Under the pieces are notes generated by a model. It made no database searches. It worked only from the letters and a program-made list of their open reading frames with translations, and was not told the DNA's origin. This document shows positions 32,084 to 43,217 of a stretch of 57,821 bases of DNA, one piece after another; within the stretch, counting starts at the first letter, position 1, and each line of letters opens with the position of its first letter. This DNA is from Nemertoderma westbladi (taxonomy: Eukaryota; Xenacoelomorpha; Nemertodermatida; Nemertodermatidae): NCBI GenBank assembly GCA_032718475.1, contig JAUCBJ010002232.1, positions 1 through 57,821 of the forward strand, in the 5' to 3' direction. The position numbers were made by a program, and so were the translations under genes.

Positions 32084-35000
32084 CCCTTAACTGTACTACA
32101 GGAAATTCTCGGATTCCTACATTGGAAGTTGGTGCTTTCCAAGATGGTTGTCGGTCAGAAGTAGTTAGGGTGAGGTCGCTGTCTGTGTCTTTTTCATATG
32201 TAAGTGCTCGATACACTGTGGTATTTATCATGTAACAGGATTCATCTTCGTCGGAGAATTCATCCGTATAGAATCCTTCCATCTCAGAACTTTGGTCAGT
32301 GTCGTTCACATCACTGAATTGGACATGTAGTTCGGAATCACTTACCTGACTCGGGCTGTTTCGTTCGAATTCAGTGTGCAACAAGAGATGATGTTTTGCG
32401 CCGCACTTCGCACACCTTGCGTCGGAGTAACAGGTTCGCCGTTGGTGTCCTTGTCTGAGGCAATTATAACACAACCGCTTATCCCACATGACTTCCCGTC
32501 TATCCTTTAATGATTTCTTTAGGAATTCATCGCACACATTCAAACGGTGGGGCCCGTCACACAGCGCGCATTTCGGTTTGATGTTACTTACCTTATTTTG
32601 AGTAACGTTGTGCACACTCGTTCTTTCTTCGGGCTTTCTTACCTGAATTCTCTTAGGAGACGTAGGAGGAGTTTTTCTTACCTGTTCTCTCCTGTCATTG
32701 GTTGGAGACTTGAATTTACTTACGTATTTAGGCGTTTTGTTGACATAATAAGATCTTTCAGTGTCTTTCCCGCTGTCCTCTCCTTGAGAAGCCTGGCTTT
32801 CGCCGTCGTCGGTATAACACACTGGTGTTACCTTTCTCCTAGAAACGGGTTTCTCACTTACCTTGTTTTCCGGTGTCTTCTCTCTGGACTGCTTTAGGAG
32901 TTGTAATTTCACTTCTCCCTCCAAGAATGACATGAGATCAGCCATGGTAGGGTCTCGTCGTTGTTGTTCCATCATATATAACACTTTCTTATCCCAGCGT
33001 GTACCTACTCCACCCTTCGGTAAAGTAGAGGCCACGGCTCCAATAACCATAGAACTCTGATATTCCTGAGACTTACCTAGCCAATCTAATTGTCTACAGA
33101 TCTCTTGAATCTCATCGGAAAACTCTATAATCCCGCTGCTAATGAACTTTCGGGGGGCTACCAATTTTGCATACAAATACCTAGCTATGTTATTCCTATT
33201 ACCATACCTGATGTTTAGTGTATCCCAAACTTGTCTTAATCCATCTGGATGTCCAATAAACTTTAACGCCATTAACTTGGGAGATCCTTCCAAGCACTCG
33301 ATGAGGAATCTAAGTTTCTCTCCATTGGATAGCACGGAGTTCTGTATGTTATCTTTGTAATATTCATTAAAAGGTAACCATTTCATCTCATCTCCATTGA
33401 ACTTGACGATCTCTCCCACCTTTACCGCTTGACGGGCTTCGGTTCTAGCCATTTGACGCGTAAAACTTTCTTGGGCCATCGTGTTATTTAATATCGAGTT
33501 ATCGGTATATAAATTTCTCGGATTATTATCAAGTCTATATGGAATATCATTGTCAACAGGTTTATATTTACCCTTAATAGGGTTTACTATAGGAGTTTCC
33601 ACTTCACTAGCAGTATAGATGCGTGTAGGCTCCACACCTTGCGCATGAAATACTTCAGACCTAACAGGTTGACACATTGTTACAGGGGGTGGTGGTATAC
33701 CCTTTTGGAGATTTACTAGTTTGTCGCGTTCTAACGCGATACTTTGCTGCACTTCTTGCAACTCCAACCTACCCTCTCTAATTGTTCCCTTTAACTGCTG
33801 CACAGTCTCCCCCATCTCCTGGACCTGCTGAGAGGAGCAAGAACGGTGTTCCCTCAGCTGCCCGAGCAGGAGACCCATCTCCCGTCGTCCCTCATCTACT
33901 CACTCGACCGCCGAAGCGGGAGGCGCCAACGTTGTAGCGGGTGGACGAGGGACAACGGGCGACAAATCATTAATATTTCGCTTGGAGTCCAGGACATGAA
34001 CATTTTCTGGGGCGGTTCTATGGAGCACAGGTAGCTTAGTGCTGTGCAGAGGGAATTTAGAGGTAGTTTCAGGGAGTACAGGTGTCTCTATCACCGAAGG
34101 GGTGGCTTCGAGAACAGGCCTAATTATTTCAGGCTCATCTACTATAGTAGGGAGTCTTTCTATTTTAATTATTTGGTCTGTGGGTTCTGTACTACCTAAG
34201 TCTGTGTTAGTTAGTTGCCTTCTAACAGCTGGGGGCAAATCAGGCAATTTCTGACGGTGGGACATTCTTCTACGCTTACTTAGACGAGATCTATTTCCTC
34301 CACCTTCAGGATCGGTGGTATCGCCTTCATCAGATGATGTAAATCCCTGCCTTTTGGGAGTAGATCGATTCATCATCTGCATATTACTAGCTGTTAACTG
34401 TTTATTTATGCAGTCTTGATTCTCTTGAATATTTTCCAACTCTAGTTGGGCGATCTCTTCAGACGCTCTCCGTTCTGCTTCTGCCACTGCTTTTCTTTCT
34501 GTTTCTGCCGCTTTTCTATCCGCTTCTGCCGCTGCCACTGCCGCTTTTCTATCCGCTTCTGCCGCTGCCACTGCCGCTTTTCTTTCCTCTTCTGCCGCTG
34601 CCACTGCTGCTGCCACTGCCGCTGTCTTTCTGTCTTCTATACGTTTTTTCTTTACTTGTTCTTCCTGGACTCTAGCGATGCGGAGGCGTTCATCAAATTT
34701 AGCTTGGTTTGCAGCATCATATCCGCATCGATTGCGTCCAACACAAGCTTGGCTCCTTCACTATTAGGGCTAAGTCCATCTAGCCTTCTCCTCAACTCTT
34801 CATCTCCTACAAAACATTGATAGTCCGACAGATAGATGTCAATAGCATCCCTCTTATGCAGTTTCTCTGCCGTCGCTTCACTTTCCACTTGGGAAATGTA
34901 GCATCTGTTGATTCTCCATGGGTTGAGCGCTCAGCCAGCTGAGATTTCCACTGGGCAGTTCCTTGAACCTGGAGACTCAACCGCTGGAACCAAGTCTTTA

Positions 35001-35799
35001 CAGCAACTTGCAACGACGCGTCTTGTTTTCTTTTAGAAGCCTCCTCAAAGGCCGATAAGATTAGTCGGATTCGTAGAATTCTTTCTCTAACTTGATAAAG
35101 CAGCTCTCCCTGCTCTTGAAGTCCTTGGGGTTGTCGAAACAGTTGTTCCTCTAATCGCTCCATAGAGCTGAAGAATCCCTGTACGTATCCTGCTGCGGAC
35201 CTCTTCCACACAGCTGGATCGATGGTTTCTTTTGTTACTCCCATCCTGTGTATGTCTTCCCAGGCAGCTTCCGATAAGTCAAACGGGAGTCCGGGTCCAG
35301 GGAAGTTCCATTGCGACTCGACAATAGACTTCAATTCTTCCCTTATATATCCCGCATAACTATCCTTGGTCGATCGCTTACTTCTCGCCCAATCAATCTG
35401 GTGTTCCTCCACCGCAATCAATACCCTAGTGAGTACGGCTGCAGGAAGGATGAGAAGGGGATCCGAATAAACCGCATCCGCCATCTTTGCTCCGCACTCG
35501 GGTGTCAGCTCTACAGTATCTGCACTACTGGAGCTGTCGGACCACTGAGAAATAAGTTCTCGGCTCGAGTGTTGCTGCTGTTCCGCTGCTTCTTGGTCTC
35601 GCTTGACTTGAGCTCGAGTGCCGATGATAGACCTACGGTGTTGGACTAGCCTAGGGTCTGATACTACTACTGGAGGGATGATCTTTCTTACAGTAGGAGG
35701 TGAGTTGAACTTCGGTCTCACACGTTCCACACTCCTGTCTGGGTCACAGATGGTCGTATCTAGGAGACTGTCTGACAGGTTTTGCTTTGTGTCAGACAT
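32084..35799 (-). pseudogene. BEL/Pao gag, copy 1, broken
   Basis: The start is MSDTKQNLSDSLLDTT (ATG at 35799). Frame 35799-34807 gives the gag N-terminus. Compared with the intact copy at 56207, the frame changes at about 34890, where homology moves into 34888-34652 (RDAIDIYLSDYQ). It changes again at about 34715, where one base is missing, and homology resumes in an Ala/Glu/Lys-rich coiled coil (34616 on). An in-frame TGA at 33900-33898 separates this from the rest (33878 on). That part holds a DUF1759-like domain (VKFNGDEMKWLPFNEYY) and three CCHC-like zinc knuckles (CALCDGPHRLNVC, CYNCLRQGHQRRTC, CAKCGAKHHLLLH). Gag would package the element RNA. The true C-terminus is interrupted by the CR1 insertion near 32084. 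Confidence 0.9.
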
Positions 35800-37217
35800 G
35801 TTTGTTTGTACAGTTGAATGCCTACTGCTATATTACAGTTAAAGCAAGTCTAGTAATTCAGTATCAACTGTTAGCCTAGTAATTAATTACCGATACTGCT
35901 ACTCAGTGTATCGTGATATATATATAATATATTAGAATACCGGTGTGCTTATAGTATATATATAAGTATTATTACAGACTAGATTTGTCACAGAATACCG
36001 GTATGTAATTTCAGCACAAATATATATAAATATATAATAGGCCTATCGTGAATACTGGTATACAGCTTACACTTATAGTATATATAAGTATAATTATGGA
36101 CTAGAATTAATTACAGAATACCGGTATAATTTCAGCCTAAATTTATAGAAATAAATATAATAAGCGTATTGTAAATACCGGTATATCAATTATTTTAGAA
36201 TAATTGAATTTCTGAATTTTAGGGGTTACTTGGTTACTTTCCTTTACTTTATTACCGTTATTTAAGCAGTAGTCCAACTGATATTAAGACCTAATTGTTG
36301 TATGACAGGCCTACTATTTTATAAATCGGTTTGAGTTTATTTATAATATATATATACCCGTTTAATGGGTTTTTGCCAATATTTGAAATAAATGTTATTA
36401 TTTCTGGGAAGGAGTCACTGCACAGAAGCTGTACGCTCTCAGTGAAGTGCTACTTGTTGGACACTAAAACAAATAATTCTAATTTGCCTAAGTTACTTAA
36501 GGGGGGGGTTCACCTCCCTTGGAGAGGAATCGGCATATCGGATGCCTGATGTTCCCACCTCATCCATTTTCTCCAATTTTTTGCACGTTAACCAAGGACA
36601 TGTGTGTCTTCAATATCATGATAAAAAAAATTCAGATATATTTGATAATCAAACTATGATATTGATTGATTGATTGGAAATATCGATTGATTTATTGATT
36701 GATTACTTAAATGCTTATAACATTTTACCACATGCATATTTTTGAAAAGTTTTTTTTATTTTTAAAGCAGCCGCCTATATGTGTAAAACTTGTAGACAGA
36801 TTTCCGAAATTTGGTCCAGTTAAAATTTTATTGGCATAATTACACCACTATTGGAAATTAATATCACATATTTTCCAATATTTCGTCGATTTTGTGATTG
36901 GCACCTTATAACTTGGGATAGAATCGAAATTTCGAAAATCTGTCTACAACTTATGAAAAGTAACATGTCTAGAAGACTGAAACCAAATTTCAGACAAAAA
37001 GGTGGAAGATTGACTGAGTTATAAGGCTTTGGAGATGAGGAAAGCCTGAAAAATAAAAAGTCGAGAAAAACGCAAAAATAGATACAAAATAGCATGACAT
37101 TTTTTTTTGATTTTTTTTTGATTTTTTTTTTTGATTTTTTTTTTAATTTGGTTCAAAAAACCCCTACCCACTTTTAACAACCTGTTAAAATAATTTTAGA
37201 GTGCTTGCCAAAAAACA

Positions 37218-37592
37218 CTTCGCGCAGCACGTGAACAAATTACATTTTGGCGTATTGATGTGATCGCATACTATTTCGTCATTTAGTAATAAATAGTCAT
37301 GGAATAATGAGATAACCTTAAGAAACCTTCAAAATTATATAAAAATTTCCACATAATTTTATAATAAGCCTTTACACAGAACATTAAGCTTTGCGCAGCA
37401 CGTGAAACCTTCGCGCAGCACGTGAGACATTTGCGCAGCAGGTGAAGGTTTCACGTAGAACTTAAATTCATCATAAAGCACGTTAATTAATCGAGCACCT
37501 CGGAAAGCTTTTTGATCAGAATGAGAAGCCTTCACGCGGCACATGAAAAGTTCATGCTGCACATGAAGACTTCGCGCAGCACGTGAATTATT
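37218..37592. repeat. Dispersed cgcgcagcacgtgaa motif cluster
   Basis: At least five near copies of ttcgcgcagcacgtgaa (around 37219, 37390, 37410, 37430 and 37570), with more degenerate ones between (cacgcggcacatgaa, catgctgcacatgaa). Each contains a cacgtg-type E-box palindrome. A related acttcgcgcagcacga lies at about 6279. Confidence 0.75.
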
Positions 37593-37792
37593 CTCAGAGC
37601 CTGCGGAATTAAAAAAAAATAAGTTTATGGTTGTTTCCCAGAATAATTATTACTAGCTATTGTTATATGATGGTTCACATTTGTTATTACTAGTAGACAA
37701 CTAGTCCATTAGACAACTGTTCAATATGTAATACAAAACGCACAAATATATATTAAATATATATTAATTAAAATTTGACGGACATGTTGACA

Positions 37793-37970
37793 GACAGACA
37801 GACATACAAACAGACAGACAAACTGAGAGACAGACTGAGATACAGACATAGTGATTAGATAATTCCAAATATTAAAACAGACATCGACATTAAGAAAAAT
37901 CCTAACAGTAAACATTTCAGATTGCTTATTTTATGCCCTTTTTAATATTTCGATGGACAGACAGACAGAC
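37793..37970. repeat. (GACA)n-like microsatellite stretches
   Basis: Interrupted gacagacagacagacat runs at about 37793-37850 and again near 37955-37975, inside the TTAA element. A similar interrupted run occurs at 46540-46710 inside the second TTAA candidate. Confidence 0.75.
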
Positions 37971-38757
37971 ATACAGACGGAAAACCAGCCATTACTCGAG
38001 AAGTAAAAGAGATCTCGCTAAGCCGTTTCCAGATTTGAAATCCGCATTAAATTCTACTCTAGATGAAATAAAAAAACAAAAAATGAAAATTTTAACCTGA
38101 GGGGGGGTGTACCCCCCCCCTTAATACTACAAATTACATACAATTCGGGGTGAGATTACAATCTCTAAATAAACACAAAAATTACACGTACGAATTTTTA
38201 GGGTAATTTTACAAGAAGTCTACAAACCAGCCTAACAAAGGGTTAGAATATCTGGTAATTACAAACAGACAGGATACTACGGTATTTGAAAATAACAAAG
38301 CAGTAGTAAATATACTGCGTTGTCCAGATAGGAAAAATACCACCGTCTGACGACTTATAGCCGTATCGCTATAAGTACTACGTTATGTATCACGGAGTGT
38401 TCCTACCTAGAAGTTAATTACCGCGGTCTACCAGAACCAACGTGCCTATTAACCACTTTACAACACAGATATACTGCCTACACACTAATTACCTTCGGAA
38501 AGTATTGTACACTAAACCCTAAATTAGGTACAAATACTTATACAACAAATAACTAGCAGTTAGAAATACTTGTACAGCTAACCACGGTATCTGCTGGAGT
38601 GACCGGGGCACAAAATCACCAGTCTTTACCTACGCCAAGCAGCCCTGATGTAGTACCGGGGTTAATTTAACTATAACGGTATGTATAACAAGCACAATTA
38701 CTGTAGGAATAAACTTGGGGTTGTGAATGTTGCGAATAATCGCATAAACTCTGAATA

Positions 38758-39345
38758 ATAAATATTACGCTACGCTTACAGACTACTCAAATAAAATACA
38801 CACCAAACTCTGGCAGACTACTATCAAGCCCAAACAAACTACAGTATATGCAGACTCCGAAATGGTTAGTTAGTATGCGTTCTAACCGAGTAGTACGACT
38901 TATTCTTTCAAGGGGATTTACCTCATAGCACTGGAAGCCCCTACGTTCCTAACTAGTAATTTATCGGACATACACTCTACACACACCGCAATCTCTTCAA
39001 ACTTAACAACAGCCAGACAACAATCCAGCCTACAAATTATCTAAATAAGAAATATTACGCTACCCGTACAGACTACACATACAAAATACAGACCAAACTC
39101 TGGCAGACTGCTATCAAGCCTAAACATACTACAGTATATGCAGACTCCGAAATGGTTAGTTAGTATGCGTTCTAACCGAGTAGTACGACTTATTCTTTCG
39201 AGGGGATTTACCTCACAGCACTGGAAGCCCCTACTTTCCTAACTAGTACTTTTTCGGACATACGCTCTACACACACTACAATCTCCTCAGACTTAACAAC
39301 AGGCAGACAACAGTCCAGCCTACAAATTATCTGTATAATCTGGGC
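38758..39345. repeat. Tandem duplication (about 290 bp) in the BEL leader
   Basis: Two copies with period about 290 bp, both containing cagactccgaaatggttagt (starting about 38851 and 39141) and gagtagtacgacttattctt. The same doublet exists in BEL copy 2 (about 54370-54910), so it predates both insertions. Confidence 0.9.
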
Positions 39346-39680
39346 AGGCTTACACGCCTTCTGCTCAATATTGGCCTACAAATAAATAAAACTGACAGAA
39401 ATAGGCCTAAGTAAAATCCCAATAAAAACCAGGCGTCCCCGATTACTTATTAAGACCTACCGGTATATAATTATCAAAATCTAATAATACTGCTGTACCT
39501 GTACTGCTGGAAGTACCGGTTCGGGTAGTTAGGCAGTCAGGCCTACTGGGTACCGGTTGACCGGTACTTCAGCTTTATTGCCTACTGCAATACAGAAGCA
39601 ATAACCGTTATTGTTCTTACCAGAACAATATTAAACTGTATTTATTGCCTACACTGCAATCTGAAATCAATAACTGTTAT

Positions 39681-40852
39681 TGTTCGCGCTTTCAGACCTT
39701 TAGCAGTTTAACCTGCCAAATTTGGATGTCTTCTAGATAATAAATCGACTTTAGCCTATGACGAGTATTTGATACACTACATTAGCCGAAGCCAGTCTAT
39801 GCGGGACCATTCACCCGCTGGATATACCCGGGAGACTGGATTCGGAAGCCTAACCTTATTGCGGTGTAGGCCTACTGTATTATTCGATTGATTGTTAATA
39901 TATAATTTCTGACAAATATTATTCACTTTCGGGAAATATTAACAGTTCCTTTAGGACGTGGCACTCTAAATATTTAAACAGAGTTATGACTTACACTAGA
40001 CACAACAGGATGGCTATGGATTCACGTATATAGCGCATTCTTTAGGAGATCAGTCACAATCATATACACTACCGCACAATACTGCACACTGATCTGCCGA
40101 CCTTCACTAATTTTAGTCACATATAAAGAGAACAACAACCGACTCATGTAGTGCCTATGAAATAGCATTAGATTCACTCCAAAACCACTTTAATGTAAGT
40201 CGCAATTGTTATATGTAACCGGTCTCTCTAACCTTCAGTATATCAAGAAGATTGGGGTTTCTGATTATTGATCGATATTATCCAAGTATAACAATATTCC
40301 ATCAACTGATATAATGAATAACCGACAGTAAATAGCAGTAAAAATGCGGTGTTTGTAGTTGACAATATGATTAGGTGAGTTATGATTAGTTATGAATTGA
40401 ATTGATAACAGATATACGTTTCTATGATTAAGCCTACTAATGTTTGGCTAAAGCCTGAAAACACAGAGGTTCCAAAGCCGGTCTTCTGGCTGTGGACAAA
40501 ATACACATACTGACTCAATTCATGAGTTTCTGTATACAACCTCCAACACAGAGTCAAAAAACGCTCTGATTGGTCGACCGAACAAAGAAACGACAGAGAA
40601 CAAAGAAAAAGCTCCACGTGTACAGATCAGCTGTTAGCTGTTGTCATAGTAACTACACTGTTTCAAGAGGATTTAGCGTATTGCGACATAGAATTGCTAG
40701 TTATGTCCGCTAAATTACACATACAGAAGAAATGGCTTTTTATGTCCACTAAAACACCGGTACAGTAAGGAAATGGCTTTTGATGTCCGTTAAAACACCT
40801 ACAGAGTACTTTGCGGGAAAAATAACCAGCTAATTCCGCAAAAGCTTTTACA
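39681..40852 (-). repeat. 5' LTR of BEL copy 1
   Basis: 1172 bp with the same TG..CA ends as 17814-18997. It lacks the 10 bp near 18190. It should carry the promoter and polyadenylation signals of the element, but I could not place a TATA box or start site with confidence. Confidence 0.95.
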
Positions 40853-43217
40853 GGACTGTTTACCCTCAAACTCATTTACCAAGGGATTGTCTGTTAGACT
40901 GTTTACTCTCAAACTCATTTACAAAGGGATTGTCTGTTGGACTGTTTACTCTCAAACTCATTTACCAAGGGATTGTCTGTTGGACTGTTTACTCTCAAAG
41001 TCATTTACCAAGGGATTGTCTGTTGGACTGTGTACTCTCAAACTCATTTACCAAGGGATTGTCTGTTGCAATGTTTACTCTCAAACTCATTTACCAAGGG
41101 ATTGTCTGTTGGACTGTTTACCCTTAAACTCATTTACCAAGGGATTGTCTGTTGGACTGTTTACTCTCAAACTCATTTACAAAGGGATTGTCTGTTGAAC
41201 TGTTTACTCTCAAACTCATTTACAAAGGGATTGTCTGTTGGACTGTTTACTCTCAAACTCATTTACCAAGGGATTGTCTGTTGGACTGTTTACTCTCAAA
41301 CTCATTTACCAAGGGATTGTCTGTTGGACTGTTTACTCTCAAACTCATTTAAAAGGGATTGTCTGTTGGACTGTTTACTCTCAAACTCATTTACAAAGGG
41401 ATTGTCTGTTGGACTGTTTACTCTCAAACTCATTTACCAAGGGATTGTCTGTTGAACTGTGTACTCTCAAACTCATTTACCAAGGGATTGTCTGTTGCAA
41501 TGTTTACTCTCAAACTCATTCACCAAGGGATTGTCTGTTGGACTGTTTACCCTTAAACTCATTTACCAAGGGATTGTCTGTTGGACTGTTTACTCTCAAA
41601 CTCATTTACAAAGGGATTGTCTGTTGGACTGTTTACTCTCAAACTCATTTACAAAGGGATTGTCTGTTGGACTGTTTACTCTCAAACTCATTTACCAAGG
41701 GATTGTCTGTTGGACTGTTTACTCTCAAACTCATTTACAAAGGGATTGTCTGTTGGACTGTTTACTCTCAAACTCATTTACAAAGGGATTGTCTGTTGGA
41801 CTGTTTACTCTCAAACTCATTTACCAAGGGATTGTCTGTTGAACTGTTTACTCTCAAACTCATTTACCAAGGGATTGTCTGTTGGACTGTGTACTCTCAA
41901 ACTCATTTAAAAGGGATTGTCTGTTGGACTGTTTACTCTCAAACTCATTTACAAAGGGATTGTCTGTTGGACTGTTTACTCTCAAACTCATTTACCAAGG
42001 GATTGTCTGTTGGACTGTTTACTCTCAAACTCATTTACCAAGGGATTGTCTGTTGGACTGTGTACTCTCAAACTCATTTAAAAGGGATTGTCTGTTGGAC
42101 TGTTTACTCTCAAACTCATTTACAAAGGGATTGTCTGTTGGACTGTTTACTCTCAAACTCATTTACCAAGGGATTGTCTGTTGGACTGTTTACTCTCAAA
42201 CTCATTTACCAAGGGATTGTCTGTTGGACTGTTTACTCTCAAACTCATTTACCAAGGGATTGTCTGTTGGACTGTTTACTCTCAAACTCATTTACCAAGG
42301 GATTGTCTGTTGGACTGTGTACTCTCAAACTCATTTACCAAGGGATTGTCTGTTGGACTGTTTACTCTCAAACTCATTATTCAAGGGATTGTCTGTTGGA
42401 CTGTTTACTCTAAAACTCATTTACCAAGGGATTGTCTGTTGGACTGTTTACTCTCAAACTCATTTACAAAGGGATTGTCTGTTGGACTGTTTACTCTCAA
42501 ACTCATTTACCAAGGGATTGTCTGTTGGACTGTTTATTCTCAAACTCATTTACCAAGGAATTGTCTGTTGGACTGTGTACTCTCAAACTCATTTACCAAG
42601 GGATTGTCTGTTGGACTGTGTACTCTCAAACTCATTTACCAAGGGATTGTCTGTTGGACTGTTTACTCTCAAACTCATTTACAAAGGGATTGTCTGTTGG
42701 ACTGTTTACTCTCAAACTCATTTACCAAGGGATTGTCTGTTGGACTGTTTACTCTCAAACTCATTTACCAAGGGATTGTCTGTTGGACTGTGTACTATCA
42801 AACTCATTTACCAAGGGATTGTCTGTTGGACTGTTTACTCTCAAACTCATCAACCAAGGGATTGTCTGTTGGACTGTTTACTCTAAAACTCATTTACCGA
42901 GGGATTGTCTGTTGGACTGTTTACTCTCAAACTCATTTACAAAGGGATTGTCTGTTGGACTGTTTACTCTCAAACTCATTTACCAAGGGATTGTCTGTTC
43001 GACTGTTTACTCTCAAACTCATTTGCCAAGGGATTGTCTGTTGGACTGTGTACTCTCAAACTCATTTACCAAGGGATTGTCTGTTGGACTGTTTACTCTC
43101 AAACTCATTTACCAAGGGATTGTCTGTTGGACTGATACCAAGGGATTATCTGTTGGACTGTTTACTCTCAAACTCATTTACCAAGGGATTGTCTGATGGA
43201 CTGTTTACTTTCAAATT
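40853..43217. repeat. 43-bp satellite array, right part (about 55 copies)
   Basis: It resumes mid-unit with the duplicated ggact and continues in the phase of the left part. It is more heterogeneous, with 41-bp units (catttaaaagggattg lacks two bases), gaactg and caatg variants, and a shortened unit near 43133. The last unit degrades at about 43217. Open plus frames of up to 391 codons are repeat artefacts. Confidence 0.97.

Larger units (their letters stand above)
36501..38120. mobile_element. TTAA-flanked DNA element nested in the BEL leader
   Basis: 1620 bp between TTAA copies at 36497-36500 and 38121-38124. BEL copy 2 carries the matching uninterrupted sequence (tagtattaagtaactt near 55514), with one TTAA: an empty site. 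The ends are imperfect inverted repeats, ggggggggttcacctccctt and, from the right end inwards, gggggggggtacacccccc. No transposase frame is present, so it is non-autonomous. TTAA targets are used by piggyBac and Kolobok groups; I cannot tell which applies. Confidence 0.85.
35800..39680 (-). other. Long 5' leader of BEL copy 1
   Basis: Non-coding DNA between the 5' LTR and gag. Without the nested TTAA element it is about 2.26 kb, close to the 2.18-kb leader of copy 2, with recognisable colinear homology (for example tagcacttcactgagagcg on the minus strand). It contains many accggtat motifs and an internal duplication at 38758-39345. No tRNA primer site starting TGG directly follows the LTR (next bases ataacagttattg), so the primer site is undetermined. 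Confidence 0.8.
17814..40852 (-). mobile_element. BEL/Pao LTR retrotransposon, copy 1 (with nested insertions)
   Basis: A 23,039-bp element on the minus strand. The 5' LTR is 40852-39681, then leader, gag (35799 to about 32084), pol (26436-22074), a post-pol region and the 3' LTR (18997-17814). LTRs start TGTAAAAGC and end GCGCGAACA in element orientation, and a 5-bp duplication flanks them. BEL/Pao membership rests on the DUF1759-like gag, the pol order protease-RT-RNase H-integrase, YMDD, and a DUF5641-like C-terminus. Nested in it are a CR1-like element (about 5.65 kb) and a TTAA element (1.62 kb). Without them it is still about 15.7 kb, long for this superfamily. The coding parts are broken in several places, so it is not autonomous. 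Confidence 0.93.
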
